Assembly: GCA_963753545.1 (NCBI GenBank)
Contig: CAVWCQ010000008.1
Coordinates: forward strand, 2,542,001 to 2,606,000
Direction: 5' to 3'
Source of the DNA: CAVWCQ01 sp963753545
Lineage (GTDB): Bacteria > Chloroflexota > Anaerolineae > Aggregatilineales > Aggregatilineaceae
DNA length: 64,000 nucleotides
Every line of letters begins with the position of its first letter. The stretch's first letter is position 1. The translations under genes were made by a program, and so were the position numbers. The notes beneath the pieces were generated by a model. It saw nothing but the letters and a program-made list of their open reading frames with translations. It ran no database searches and had not been told where the DNA came from. This document shows positions 10,887-20,507 of the stretch, piece after piece.

Positions 10887-11994
10887 ATGCACCTTTCCGA
10901 TTTCGACTACCATCTGCCACCCGAACGTATTGCTCAAACTCCCGTCGAGCCGCGTGATGCATCGCGCATGCTGGTGCTGCACCGTGACAGCGGGCAAATC
11001 GAGCACCGCCAGTTCCGCAATCTGCCGGATTATCTCCAACCCGGCGATGTGCTTGTGTTGAACGAAACTCGCGTCATCCCAGCCCGCCTGCCTGCGCGCA
11101 AAGTCCCAACCGGAGGGACTGCCGAAATTCTCCTGCTGCGCCAATTGGATGAAAAACGCTGGCTGGCGGTGGTCGGCGGCAAACGAATCAGGGCGGGATA
11201 TCGCCTGCTGGTGGGGCGTGAGCGGCGGCCCGACCATCGAGGCCGTTGTGACAGAAGACCAGGCCGAAGCGCAGCGTATCGTGGAGTTTTCCGAACCCAT
11301 TAACGAGCAGTTGGAGGAACTGGGCGAAACGCCGCTGCCGCCCTACATCACCACGCCGCTTGATGATCCGAACCGCTACCAGACGGTTTTTGCCCGCACC
11401 GAAGGATCTGCCGCTGCGCCTACTGCCGGGCTGCACTTTACCGGGGAAATGCTTGTCAACTTGCGGCAGCAGGGTATCGAGATCGCCACCTGCACGCTGC
11501 ACATCGGGCTGGACACTTTCTCGCCTGTGCGGGAGGAGAATATCCTTGAGCACAAGATGCACACCGAACAGGCTGTTCTGACACCTGAAAACGCGCAGAT
11601 CATCAACAACGCCCGTTTGCGCGGGAATCGTATTGTCGCTGTCGGCACCACTGCCGTGCGCACCCTGGAAACAGCGGCGATCCGTTCAGCCGCCTATGAA
11701 ACCGAGGCCGATGATCGATCCAGTATCCGTCGGACGCTGAGCAACCTGAACGAAGCCGTATGCCCCTGGCGGCCCGTGATCGCCATCAAGGAGGATACCG
11801 ATCTTTTCATCACGCCGGGCTACCGCTTCCGCACGGTTGACATGATGCTGACCAATTTTCACCTGCCCAAATCGACGCTGCTGATGCTGGTCAGCGCCTT
11901 TGCCGGGCGCGAATACATCTTGCAAGCCTATGAAGAAGCGATCCGGCTTGAATATCGATTTTACAGCCTGGGGGATTGCTGCCTGCTCCTTTAG
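10887..11994 (+). CDS. queA: S-adenosylmethionine:tRNA ribosyltransferase-isomerase QueA (one frame break)
   Basis: Makes epoxyqueuosine in tRNA by adding ribose from SAM to preQ1. The first frame starts MHLSDFDYHLP, with LPPERIAQTP and GDVLVLNETRVIPAR. At about 11215 a base after GGGG shifts the frame, and the second frame continues with SGGPTIEAVV, GETPLPPYI, YQTVFA, SAAAPTAGLHFT, HIGLDTFSPV, EHKMHTEQ, VGTTAVRTLE and TNFHLPKSTLLMLVSAF. Restored length about 368 residues, slightly long because of an insertion near residue 275. The family is certain. Confidence 0.93.
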
Positions 11995-12010
11995 CCGGAG
12001 CAGGCCCAAA

Positions 12011-12244
12011 TTATGCTTTGGAGAACCAGTTGAGGAGTTTTTTCACGACGCTGCGCTTATTAAACAATACCTGCTGATACTCGCGATTCAATTCGCTGGT
12101 CAGGTTTTCAAGTTCTTCGACACTCATACGCGCGCCGTTAACCAGCACCCAGTTATTACCCAGGTCACGCAGTTCTCTCGGCTTGCGCTGGTATAGTGAC
12201 AGGTAAACCTGCAAGTATTGGGCCATCGCTTTCTCGACCCGCAT
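12011..12244 (-). CDS. Small hypothetical protein, 77 residues
   Basis: Not recognised. The protein is basic and mostly helical by composition, with a C-terminal half rich in Glu, Leu and Lys (VEELENLTSELNREYQ) that could form a short coiled coil. There is no membrane helix or Cys motif. It converges with queA (16 nt between stops) and diverges from punA. It could be a regulatory or structural small protein. Confidence 0.6.
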   Translation of the reverse strand: MRVEKAMAQYLQVYLSLYQRKPRELRDLGNNWVLVNGARMSVEELENLTSELNREYQQVLFNKRSVVKKLLNWFSKA

Positions 12245-12420
12245 TAAGCTGCCAACCTCTCTCTATCACTTACCGGAGGACGATGATGCCCTCAGTATAT
12301 CGCTAAATTTATGGAATGTGCTAGAGAAATTCACCAATTTTCACACTCATTAAAATGGGGAATTCCGGGTGAGACGCGGTATATTTGGAGATAGACTTAA
12401 TTTTCCCCTGGAGATATTTT

Positions 12421-13317
12421 ATGCACCCATCACAGTTCATTCCTGAGGAGCACTACCGGGAAGCTGCTGCCGCCATCCAGCAGCGCACGGAGCAGAAACC
12501 TGCTGTGGGTCTCATCCTCGGTTCTGGCCTGGGGCCGCTGGTGGATGAAATCCGGAACCAGGATGTGATACCCTATGAAGATATTCCGCATTGGCCGCGG
12601 TCAACGGTGGTCGGTCATGCGGGAAAGCTGGTGATCGGCCAACTCGAAAATCAAACCGTTATGGTGATGCAGGGGCGCTCACATTATTACGAAGGATACA
12701 CCCTCGCCCACATTACACTGCCCGTGCGAGTGATGCGCCTGCTGAATGTGGATACTTTGATTGTGACCAACGCTGCCGGAGGGTTGAATCCAACCTATCA
12801 GGCGGGTGATATTATGGTGATTGAAGATCACATCAACCTTGTTGGAATGGCCGGACATAACCCGCTGATTGGGCCGAATCTCGGCATGTTTGGGCCGCGC
12901 TTCTCTATTCTGACCCACACCTATGATTCTGACCTGCGGAAACTGGCTCACAAGGTTGCCCAGGAGCAAGGGCTTACTCTGCGTGAGGGCGTTTATGTTG
13001 TCCTGGCGGGACCGTCTTTCGAAACGCCTGCTGAGGTCAGGATGCTGCGCGCCTGGGGAGCCGACACCGTTGGCATGTCTACGGTCCATGAAGTTCTGGT
13101 CGCCAATCACGCCGGGATGCGTGTCCTGGGATTCTCCAGCGTGACCAATCTCTCTTTAGACAGCACTGACGCGCTCGAGGAAGTGAGTCATGAAGATGTT
13201 CTGCGGCTGGGCAGACAGATTGTGCCCCGCCTTGCGACGGTGATTCGGGGCGTTCTGCGTCAAATGCCGCCCTATGACCCGGCGAAGCGTGAGAACAAAC
13301 CGGAGCAGCATGTCTAG
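12421..13317 (+). CDS. punA: Purine nucleoside phosphorylase (trimeric type)
   Basis: Splits inosine and guanosine with phosphate to the base and ribose-1-phosphate. 298 residues. GSGLG (34-38), GHAGK (65-69), QGRSHYYEGY (phosphate/ribose site), NAAGGL and AGPSFETPAEVRML are present. Glu201 and Asn243, the purine-base contacts in human PNP numbering, fall at the same positions here, favouring PNP over methylthioadenosine phosphorylase. ATG at 12421 has CTGGAGAT 7 nt upstream, so the longer frame from 12385 is not preferred. It overlaps the next gene by 8 nt. It would feed free purines to the degradation cluster that starts 0.8 kb downstream on the other strand. Confidence 0.95.
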   Translation: MHPSQFIPEEHYREAAAAIQQRTEQKPAVGLILGSGLGPLVDEIRNQDVIPYEDIPHWPRSTVVGHAGKLVIGQLENQTVMVMQGRSHYYEGYTLAHITLPVRVMRLLNVDTLIVTNAAGGLNPTYQAGDIMVIEDHINLVGMAGHNPLIGPNLGMFGPRFSILTHTYDSDLRKLAHKVAQEQGLTLREGVYVVLAGPSFETPAEVRMLRAWGADTVGMSTVHEVLVANHAGMRVLGFSSVTNLSLDSTDALEEVSHEDVLRLGRQIVPRLATVIRGVLRQMPPYDPAKRENKPEQHV

Positions 13318-14110
13318 TTTCGTTTTTTTCGTCGAACAAATCTCTTTGGGATTATACATTCTGAGCATGGGCGGCATTCTGTTGATGGCGTACCAGCTTC
13401 AGCGTGCTCGCCATGAACTGGCCGTTTCCCAGTTTAAGCTCGAACGCGAACATGCCCTGGTCCGGCAGGCGACTGCCATTACGTTCGGCGGACTGCTCAT
13501 TGAGTTGATGATTGGCGTGTGGGCTGTTGCCAACGTAATGGCCCCCACCCTGCGTGATCAGACCGGTGCAGGAGGGAGCCGCCAGCCCAAACATTTCTAC
13601 ACCAGCACGCCGATGAATAATCCGGCAGTCGCCCTGGGCATGCCGTCGGGCAGCTCTTCAGATGGCGAAGAGCAGATTATTTTTGCCACACCGGTTCCCA
13701 CCAACACACCCGTTGGAACCATTCTCCCCGAAGCAGAAGAGGCTGTTGGCTGTGCCCGTGACAGCGCATGGATTCACATTCCGGGTAACGGCCAGTTGAT
13801 TTTTGAGGCCACGACCGTGCAGGGTATTGCCACGGTGAGCAACTTCGCATTTTACAGGTTTGAGATCAAGCCCGCGGTCGCCGGGGCAGAATTTGCGCCT
13901 ATCGGTGGTGATTACACCGTTCCGGTTACGACAGAGGGGCCGCTGGGGGATATTTTGCCGTTTCTTTTCTCACCTGGGGAATATCGCTTCCGGCTAACCG
14001 TGTTCGACAACACGCGCATGCCGCGCGCCCTGTGCGAAATAACGATTCATATCAGCGATCCACCACCTACGCCAACGCCTATTGGCGGGCAAGTCACTCC
14101 GCCCGCTTAA
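13310..14110 (+). CDS. Membrane-anchored surface protein with Thr/Pro linker, function unknown
   Basis: 266 residues from an ATG at 13310 inside the end of punA. Two hydrophobic helices (about 10-28 and 53-75) flank a short charged segment. The rest is probably extracytoplasmic, with a linker ATPVPTNTPVG, an N-terminal-loop-like stretch around VGCARDSAW, a beta-rich domain, and a final PPPTPTPIGG. Thr-Pro-rich linkers of this type are frequent in Chloroflexota surface proteins. No catalytic motif was seen. Its last bases overlap the end of the convergent yqeC-mocA gene. Confidence 0.7.
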   Translation: MSSFVFFVEQISLGLYILSMGGILLMAYQLQRARHELAVSQFKLEREHALVRQATAITFGGLLIELMIGVWAVANVMAPTLRDQTGAGGSRQPKHFYTSTPMNNPAVALGMPSGSSSDGEEQIIFATPVPTNTPVGTILPEAEEAVGCARDSAWIHIPGNGQLIFEATTVQGIATVSNFAFYRFEIKPAVAGAEFAPIGGDYTVPVTTEGPLGDILPFLFSPGEYRFRLTVFDNTRMPRALCEITIHISDPPPTPTPIGGQVTPPA

Positions 14111-15474
14111 TCGAGTCCGGCGCGGCGGCGCTCCAGACGGTACTGCTCCGGCGTGTCGATGTCGCGCAGAATGCTGTCCGTTTGTGTTTCGATCAGGGCC
14201 AGTTGATCAGGATAGCGGCGGATGATATCGCGCGGAGCGCCCGATTCCAGTTCGAGAAGGTCGGGCCAAAAACGTCGATCAATCAGAACAGGATGACCGC
14301 GCTGTCCGCGATAAACAGGCGCGATGATTTCCCCTTTCTTTTCCGCGTAGGCAGTCAAAATGTGGCTCAAAACGCGCGGATCGAGCATCGGCTGATCGCC
14401 CATGACGACGAGGCATGCCGCCGTCGTACCAGGCAGCGCTCGCAGCGCTACCTGAAGCGAAGACAGCATTTCACCCTGTTCATAATCTGGATTGTGCACG
14501 ATTTTGACGGGCATACTGGCCAGAGCCTGCGCAACATCGTCACCACGATGCCCGGTCACGACAACAATTTCTGCAACTCGCGCCGTGATCAGACGGTGAA
14601 CAATCGTTTCGATCACGGTATGTTTATCTTCCCAGGGCAGCAGAGGCTTTGACTGGCCCATTCGGGATGATGTTCCAGCCGCCAGGACCACCGCCGCCAC
14701 GCGCCTCTGCACTTCGCACACAGGTTCGCCTGTATCCAGCATCGAACCGAGCAGCACTGCTTCAATACGCGGTGAGCGCAGCGTCAATTGCGCCACCCGG
14801 CGCGCGCGTCCACGGGCATAGAGGCTCGCTGCCACGACTTTGTTTAGCAGAACAATCACGCGCGCCGAGTCAGGGACGCCGCGCAGCCCCATATCCGGAT
14901 CGCGCAGGGCCAGAGACATCCAGGCAGGCACCAGTGTACCGCCAACAGGCAGACCATAGCGCTCGATCAGGCGTGTCGCGTTGTAGACATGCTGCTCATC
15001 CAAGGGCTGTCCCAATGCGTCGACACCCGCAACCGGAACAACAAGTGATGTATCGGGTGGGATCACAGGTTCGTGATCATAAGGTATTTTGAACGGCATC
15101 CGCCGGGCACCGTCTGCCTCAACAAGCATGACGTCGGAATTTACGGTGTCCATCAACCCGGTAATCACGTTGAGGGGCAACCCAAAAATCTTGTCTCGCT
15201 CGATATCCTCTGCGCCAAACAGGAACACAAAACCGTGTTCGTTTAAACCCTGCTTGATCACAGAAGGTGAGGTGGTCGGAGTCGTCTGGATTGCAAGAGG
15301 GGCATGCTGCATTTCAGAGCGAGCCAGACGGGTCGTGGTTGTTGCCAGCACACGCCATCCTTCGTCGCGCAGTTCATGGGCAAGGCGAAAGAGAGCCGAT
15401 GTTTTGCCTCCAGCTCCGACAAAAGCAACCAGTTCTCCACGTTGAATGCGTAAAGCATCTCGTAGACGCATCAA
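14107..15474 (-). CDS. YqeC-MocA fusion: selenium-dependent Mo-hydroxylase accessory domain plus molybdenum cofactor cytidylyltransferase
   Basis: Residues 1-245 match the YqeC family (putative selenium-dependent hydroxylase accessory) with P-loop GAGGKTS at 20-26 and VMLVEADGARRMPFKIP. Residues 258-455 form a MobA-like nucleotidyltransferase, VVLAAGTSSRMGQSK at 262-276 and GDQP at 359-362, matching MocA, which makes molybdopterin cytosine dinucleotide for xanthine-dehydrogenase-type enzymes. The frame begins at a TTG (15474); the ATG at 15471 is more natural. It is the last gene of the minus-strand cluster, 26 nt after yqeB. The fusion ties cofactor nucleotide addition directly to the selenium-hydroxylase pathway. 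Domain assignments are firm; the role of YqeC itself is not known. Confidence 0.9.
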   Translation of the reverse strand: MMRLRDALRIQRGELVAFVGAGGKTSALFRLAHELRDEGWRVLATTTTRLARSEMQHAPLAIQTTPTTSPSVIKQGLNEHGFVFLFGAEDIERDKIFGLPLNVITGLMDTVNSDVMLVEADGARRMPFKIPYDHEPVIPPDTSLVVPVAGVDALGQPLDEQHVYNATRLIERYGLPVGGTLVPAWMSLALRDPDMGLRGVPDSARVIVLLNKVVAASLYARGRARRVAQLTLRSPRIEAVLLGSMLDTGEPVCEVQRRVAAVVLAAGTSSRMGQSKPLLPWEDKHTVIETIVHRLITARVAEIVVVTGHRGDDVAQALASMPVKIVHNPDYEQGEMLSSLQVALRALPGTTAACLVVMGDQPMLDPRVLSHILTAYAEKKGEIIAPVYRGQRGHPVLIDRRFWPDLLELESGAPRDIIRRYPDQLALIETQTDSILRDIDTPEQYRLERRRAGLD

Positions 15475-15500
15475 TAATCCGCTGCTCTTTTGATGTTAAG

Positions 15501-16343
15501 TTACCGGGGGGATTTTCCCCCGCGCAGCAGCGTGAACAGTTGAGGCGCGCTGAGTACCGCCTCGACTACTGCGCCGCCAATTGCAAGTGATTTATCTGAT
15601 ATTTTATAACAGATATCGCGTTCGGCGCGTGGATCGACATCCCCAATTTTGATCCCGGCGCTGACAGGCACGGATGGATGGATCAGCCCGCGCAGCAGTC
15701 CATCAAATGGCGCAGTGACTGGCAGCCCGGCCACCGTGCCAATGAGTTGGCCCGTTCGCAGCGTATCCCCGATTTTTACAAGAGGCGTCAAATAGCCGTC
15801 CGCAGGAGCACGCAGCACCCGGTCAGCAACATGCCCTTTCACCGCACCCGGCAGTCCCGTATTGGGTTGCGCCGATCCCTGCCAGATCACATGCCCCAGA
15901 AAATGTCCCCGATTCGTTTCGATAACCGCATGGCAGTCTTTTCCCGCTGTGTACCCCGGTCCCAGCGCGACAACCAGCGGCGCGTCATCCGTGCTGGTTC
16001 CCAGGTTTTGTTTCGCCATCCGCGCATCAACCACGACAGGCAGAGTGAGCAACCGGGCGCTGCTTCCATCCTCATCTACCAGCACCGGAATATCGCCCGA
16101 TGCCAATACCGCAGAGGCATCGGGCGGATTATCGATATGCCGCGCGGTCAGCCCTTCAATCGTGATCTGGCCTTCATAAACAGCCGCCCCAAATGCAACG
16201 GTGCGCCGGATTGCCAGGGGGGTTGCCAGTTCGGTGATGATGACCGGGAAACCTGCTTTGATGAGGCGGTAGGCGACCCCTGAAGCGAGATCGCCACCGC
16301 CTTTGATCAGAATGGGAACAGACTCAAACAGCCGGGATGCCAT
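15501..16343 (-). CDS. yqeB: YqeB, selenium-dependent molybdenum hydroxylase maturation protein
   Basis: 280 residues of the EF2563/YqeB family, a genomic marker for selenium-dependent molybdenum hydroxylases. The N-terminus has a Rossmann-like ILIKGGGDLASGVAYRL; the middle has VVVDARMAKQNLGT, LVVALGPGYTAG and VIETNRGHFLGHVIW; the C-terminal part resembles a biotinyl/lipoyl-like fold (APADGYLTPLVKIGD, TAPFDGLLRGLI). The start overlaps the end of the upstream molybdenum subunit by 20 nt, showing translational coupling. In known systems it is thought to help install the labile selenium at the Mo site; that is inference from co-occurrence. No selD is present in this window. Confidence 0.9.
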   Translation of the reverse strand: MASRLFESVPILIKGGGDLASGVAYRLIKAGFPVIITELATPLAIRRTVAFGAAVYEGQITIEGLTARHIDNPPDASAVLASGDIPVLVDEDGSSARLLTLPVVVDARMAKQNLGTSTDDAPLVVALGPGYTAGKDCHAVIETNRGHFLGHVIWQGSAQPNTGLPGAVKGHVADRVLRAPADGYLTPLVKIGDTLRTGQLIGTVAGLPVTAPFDGLLRGLIHPSVPVSAGIKIGDVDPRAERDICYKISDKSLAIGGAVVEAVLSAPQLFTLLRGGKSPR

Positions 16344-18561
16344 GTTCGCGCAGTTTCGCTACAACCCGGTCGGGCAGAAGCGGGATCTGGTCAAACCAGA
16401 CGCCTGTGGCATCGTGCAGCGCAGCAGTGATTGCCGGAGCAAGTGGGATAAAGGGCATTTCCGCCATGCCGCGCGCGCCCCAAGGACCGCGAGGATCGGC
16501 ATATTCCAGGATAACCGACTTCACTTCACGCGGGATATCCCAGATGGTCGGGATCAGGTAGGTTGAAAGATAGGGATTCAGCACACGCCCCTCTTTGCTC
16601 ACCAGATTTTCCATCACAGCATAACCAAGGGCCTGGACAACGGCTCCTTCGACCTGCCCTTCGATCAGGCGCGGGTTGATAGCCTTGCCCACGTCATGCG
16701 CCGAAACGACGCGCACCACCTCGACCATGCCCGTTTCCAGGTCGACTTCGACCTCGACAAATTGGGCCATATACCCATAGGCGAAGTTCGGATCAGCGTG
16801 GCCTGTTTCTTTGTCGAAAGGAGTAGTTTTAGGTGAAAGATATTGGTAAGTGGCAATCGCGGGACGCTCTTCCCCATGCCATTTTTCGAGGGCCATTTCT
16901 GCTGCCCCCTTGATCGCATTACCAGCCATAAAGGTCATGCGCGACGCAGACGAACTGCCGGAGTTTTTCGTTTCGGCGGTATCGTGCCCATATAACTGCA
17001 CGCGATCAACAGGCACGCCAACTGCCGCCGCCGCCATCTGCACAAAAACGGTATGCGCACCCTGGCCAACATCGGCCCCCGCCTGCCGCACGACCACGCG
17101 CTCGATCTCGCCATCGCCGTGCAGTTCAACGGTTGCCCAGCTATTTTCTTGATAACCGAAACTAAATCCAATATTCTTCAAACCAATCGCTACGCCGATG
17201 CCACGCCGACGATAAGGATTAGCAGGCTGCTGCGCCTCGATCTTTTTCCATCCGCCAGCGTCCTGCTGCCAGTAGTCGCTGCGCCTGGCTCCTTCCGCCA
17301 TTACCTGAGCAAGAGTTACACCGGGAGGCAGAGGCGTTCCCGTACAGGTAATCACGCCCTCGCGCAGCACATTTCGTTCGCGGATTTCCACCGGGTCCAT
17401 GCCTAGCGTCTCTGCCAGTTTATTCATCTGATTCTCAGCGGCAAAGGCCCCCTGCGGGCCACCAAAGCCCCGGAAAGCCCCGGTGGGGATGTTATTGGTA
17501 TAGACCCCATAGACGTCCACTTTGACGTTGGGAATTGCGTAAGGACCGGATACCATCAGCGCTGCATTGCCGAGCACTTTGGGCGTGGTATAAGCATACG
17601 CGCCCGCGTCCCCGTAAACTTCCGCGTCGGCAGCGACTAACTTGCCGTCACGCGTCGCACCCCACTTGGCATGAATCCAGGTTGGGTGGCGTTTATGATG
17701 CCCGCTGATCGACTCTTCGCGGCTCCAAATGATCTTAACCGGGCGCTGCAAACGCTGGGCTGCCAGGGCCAGAACAATCTGAACCGACATATCCTCGCGC
17801 CCGCCAAATGCGCCGCCGATGGCAGGATAGATGATGCGAACCTGCTCTTCGGGAATACCGAGTGCATGTGCTACCTGCTGCTGGTCCTCGTGCACCCACT
17901 GCCCGGCAACCACAACGGTGAGCCGCCCCTCTTCGTCAATGTAACTCAAGCCTGCTTCTGGCTGAAGATAGGCGTGTTCCTGGTAGCCTGTCTGGTAATC
18001 GCCTTCGACAACCACCTCGGCCTTTTCCCAGCCCGCGCTCATCTCGCCAAGGCGGATGCGATGGTGAACCAGAATGTTGTTAGGAGCATGCGGGTGAAGC
18101 TGCGGCGCACCTTCTTTGATCGCCTCAAACGGATCATATACCGCAGGCAGATCTTCATAGGTGATATCGATCAATTTGACCGCCGCCGCCGCGATTTCTT
18201 CTGTCTCAGCGACAACCAGCGCAACCTGATCGGCAAAACATCGGACAATATCAGCCCCTTCTTTGCTGCTTCCGGGGCCGCACAAGACAGGCTGATCGAA
18301 GATACCCAGCCCATACTCGTTAACGGGAACATCCTGGGCCGTAAAAACAGCAATCACGCCGGGATAGGCTTCGGCGCGGTTGGTGTCAATCGCGGTAATG
18401 CGTGCATGGGCGCGATCCGAAAAATGGATCTTCATCCATACCTGTTCCTCCATATCGATATCGCCTGGATAGGCCGTTTCGCCAATCACTTTGCCCACAG
18501 CGTCGACGCGGAGGAAGTTTTGTCCTAACGTTACTCGCTTTTCTTCCACGCTAAACAACAC
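16324..18561 (-). CDS. Xanthine dehydrogenase family molybdenum-binding subunit
   Basis: Mo-hydroxylase catalytic subunit, 745 residues, without an iron-sulfur domain. GGAFGGRED (249-257), GAFRGFGGPQG (361-371), GADVGQGAH (495-503) and the catalytic glutamate Glu701 in GMAEMP are present, all typical of the XDH family. The start is uncertain: a TTG at 18561 sits almost on AAGGAG, while GTG at 18552 has better spacing. It must take electrons to a partner; the fused FAD/2Fe-2S protein two genes upstream is the obvious one. Context (YqeB, YqeC-MocA, purine amidohydrolases) suggests a purine substrate such as hypoxanthine or xanthine, but the substrate cannot be read. Confidence 0.93.
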   Translation of the reverse strand: MLFSVEEKRVTLGQNFLRVDAVGKVIGETAYPGDIDMEEQVWMKIHFSDRAHARITAIDTNRAEAYPGVIAVFTAQDVPVNEYGLGIFDQPVLCGPGSSKEGADIVRCFADQVALVVAETEEIAAAAVKLIDITYEDLPAVYDPFEAIKEGAPQLHPHAPNNILVHHRIRLGEMSAGWEKAEVVVEGDYQTGYQEHAYLQPEAGLSYIDEEGRLTVVVAGQWVHEDQQQVAHALGIPEEQVRIIYPAIGGAFGGREDMSVQIVLALAAQRLQRPVKIIWSREESISGHHKRHPTWIHAKWGATRDGKLVAADAEVYGDAGAYAYTTPKVLGNAALMVSGPYAIPNVKVDVYGVYTNNIPTGAFRGFGGPQGAFAAENQMNKLAETLGMDPVEIRERNVLREGVITCTGTPLPPGVTLAQVMAEGARRSDYWQQDAGGWKKIEAQQPANPYRRRGIGVAIGLKNIGFSFGYQENSWATVELHGDGEIERVVVRQAGADVGQGAHTVFVQMAAAAVGVPVDRVQLYGHDTAETKNSGSSSASRMTFMAGNAIKGAAEMALEKWHGEERPAIATYQYLSPKTTPFDKETGHADPNFAYGYMAQFVEVEVDLETGMVEVVRVVSAHDVGKAINPRLIEGQVEGAVVQALGYAVMENLVSKEGRVLNPYLSTYLIPTIWDIPREVKSVILEYADPRGPWGARGMAEMPFIPLAPAITAALHDATGVWFDQIPLLPDRVVAKLREHGIPAV

Positions 18562-18578
18562 TCCTTACCATGCAAAAA

Positions 18579-19004
18579 CTATTTCTTCGACCGCGTTTTC
18601 TGTTGCCTGGCGCGTTTCTCGGCTTCTTTCAAATCGCGTTTGAGCTGCTTGATCATCTGTTTCTGATTGGCAGGGCTGGCCGCCATATCCTTATACGAGT
18701 TTTTGTCGGGGTCTGAGCCAATAGCAGCCGAAGCCAGGAACATGGCCACGCCCAACATCGTCAGCCACACGAGGCCTGTCGCAACAGCGTCAATGATCTT
18801 ATCGCCATTCGATTGGGTTGCCCGAAAATCCTGTAACTGAGACGCTATTTTCGCGTTCTTCTGTTCACCGAAGTCGACCAGACGCGGCGCAACCACATAT
18901 GAGACAATGCCGAATAAAATAGCGAGTGTCAACCCAAAGATGGGCATATACCACTTCATCGTTTTTTTCTTTTTGGGTGCTTCACGTACAACTGATCGGG
19001 ACAT
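18579..19004 (-). CDS. Unknown two-TM protein inside the Mo-hydroxylase operon
   Basis: 141 residues, not recognised. The layout is a basic N-terminus (KKKK near 13), TM1 about 18-40, a loop with SQLQDFRATQSNG, TM2 about 73-92, and then a long, strongly charged C-terminal helix (QMIKQLKRDLKEAEKRARQQ) that looks like a coiled coil. It lies 17 nt before the Mo subunit and 32 nt after the FAD/2Fe-2S subunit, so it is very likely co-transcribed. It could anchor the hydroxylase at the membrane or be an unrelated passenger; there is no motif to decide. Confidence 0.75.
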   Translation of the reverse strand: MSRSVVREAPKKKKTMKWYMPIFGLTLAILFGIVSYVVAPRLVDFGEQKNAKIASQLQDFRATQSNGDKIIDAVATGLVWLTMLGVAMFLASAAIGSDPDKNSYKDMAASPANQKQMIKQLKRDLKEAEKRARQQKTRSKK

Positions 19005-19036
19005 GTTGATTCTCCTTAACCATTAAAGTAAACAGT

Positions 19037-20479
19037 CTATTGGACGCCAGAAGCCTGTGTTTCTCTCGCGGCTTTTTCGAATGCTTCAACAATCTTGTAG
19101 TAACCCGTACAGCGGCACAGATTACCTGTGATGCTCTGCTCAATTTGCTGCCGGGTAGGGTCTGGATGCTCTTCAAGCAGCTTTGCGCCAGACATTAAAA
19201 AGCCCGGTGTGCAGTAGCCACATTGAACAGCGCCGGTTTCGATGAATGCTTGTTGCAGTGGGTGCAACGTTCCATCCGGCTGTGCAAGCCCTTCAACGGT
19301 CACAATTTGCGCTCCATGCGCGCGTGGGGCGGGAACGAGGCAAGCCATCACCGCCGCGCCGTCTAGAAACACGGTGCAAGCTCCACACTCACCCTCAGCG
19401 CAGCCCTCTTTGGTACCCGGCAGGCCAATATCTTCGCGCAGGAAGCGCAGCAGCGTCTTGTTTGCTCCACCCGTGCGTGTATAGGTCGTGCCGTTGATCG
19501 TCGTCACAATTGTATCGCTGGCATCGTCTTCATGCCGTATAGGGGTTCGCAGGAGATCGTGAACAATCGAGTGGTGCGGTCCCCACAGCATCGCCGGGTC
19601 TTCGGGCCAATCATCACATTCAGAGCCATCCCGCAGCGCCCGCAGCCCCCGCGCCACCAGCACGCGGCACATTTCGGCCCGGTACGCGGCTGTACTGCGC
19701 ACATCATCAATCGGCGTAGGAGCCGACGCTGCCAGCCGTGCAGCCTCACGAATTACTTCGTCGGAAAGGGTCTTCCCCTGGAGGTACTGTTCGGCTGTCG
19801 TGGCCTGCAAAATGGTCGGTGCGACACTTCCAAGGGTGATTGCAGCGCGGGTAACCCGGTCGGAAGCATCCAACCCCAGGATGACCGCCGCGTTGACAAC
19901 TGATATGGCCTGCGCCCGCCGCAAACCCAACTTCAAAAAGATGCCGTGCTCGTTACTGGCAAGCGCCGGAAAGGTAATAGCCGACAGCAGTTCATCCGGT
20001 TCCATCGCCGTCCGGCGCACGCCCTTATAGAACGTCGGAAAATCAAGAGTCCGTTCGCCCCGGTTGGAGACTAACGTCACGCTGGCTCCCAGTGCCCACA
20101 GTGGGGTGATCGTATCGTTGGCAGGACTGGCTGTGATCACATTTCCGGCAATCGTGCCCCGATTGCGAATTTGCGGTGCGCCAACCGACCAGCAGGCCTG
20201 AGCCAGTGGCAGAGCGCGCTCAACCAACAACGAACTGCCCACTGCATGATTATGAGTCACCAACGGGCCAAGACGGACGGTATTGCCGCGCAAATCAATC
20301 TGATCCAACCCCGGCACGCGGGTGATATCGATCAGTGTGTCAACGGTGGGACGCTGCCCCCGTTCCAATTCGAGGATCAGGTCGGTTGCGCCCGCTATAA
20401 TACGCGCCTGACCGCCATATTCAGACAGCAGTTCGAGCGCTTCAGCAATTGACGTGACACTATAGTAATTTCGCCACAT
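19037..20479 (-). CDS. Fused FAD-binding and 2Fe-2S subunit of xanthine dehydrogenase family
   Basis: 480 residues. N-terminal FAD domain (about 1-285) with RIIAGATDLILE, SVGAPQIRNRGTIAGNV and the C-terminal CO-dehydrogenase-flavoprotein-like part. A linker (about 290-325) leads to a 2Fe-2S module: plant-type cluster Cys360, 365, 368, 380 and the second cluster Cys420, 423, 455, 457. The order FAD then 2Fe-2S is the reverse of eukaryotic xanthine dehydrogenase. It transfers electrons from Mo to NAD or another acceptor. This is the only FAD domain of the type in the window, although there are two Mo subunits. Confidence 0.93.
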   Translation of the reverse strand: MWRNYYSVTSIAEALELLSEYGGQARIIAGATDLILELERGQRPTVDTLIDITRVPGLDQIDLRGNTVRLGPLVTHNHAVGSSLLVERALPLAQACWSVGAPQIRNRGTIAGNVITASPANDTITPLWALGASVTLVSNRGERTLDFPTFYKGVRRTAMEPDELLSAITFPALASNEHGIFLKLGLRRAQAISVVNAAVILGLDASDRVTRAAITLGSVAPTILQATTAEQYLQGKTLSDEVIREAARLAASAPTPIDDVRSTAAYRAEMCRVLVARGLRALRDGSECDDWPEDPAMLWGPHHSIVHDLLRTPIRHEDDASDTIVTTINGTTYTRTGGANKTLLRFLREDIGLPGTKEGCAEGECGACTVFLDGAAVMACLVPAPRAHGAQIVTVEGLAQPDGTLHPLQQAFIETGAVQCGYCTPGFLMSGAKLLEEHPDPTRQQIEQSITGNLCRCTGYYKIVEAFEKAARETQASGVQ

Positions 20480-20507
20480 AGTCCTTGTATCTTTGCTTTT
20501 TCGAAAG

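Noticed and set aside
12421..13317. Methylthioadenosine phosphorylase
   Set aside because: Glu201 and Asn243 match the purine-nucleoside-phosphorylase pattern rather than that of MTA phosphorylases.
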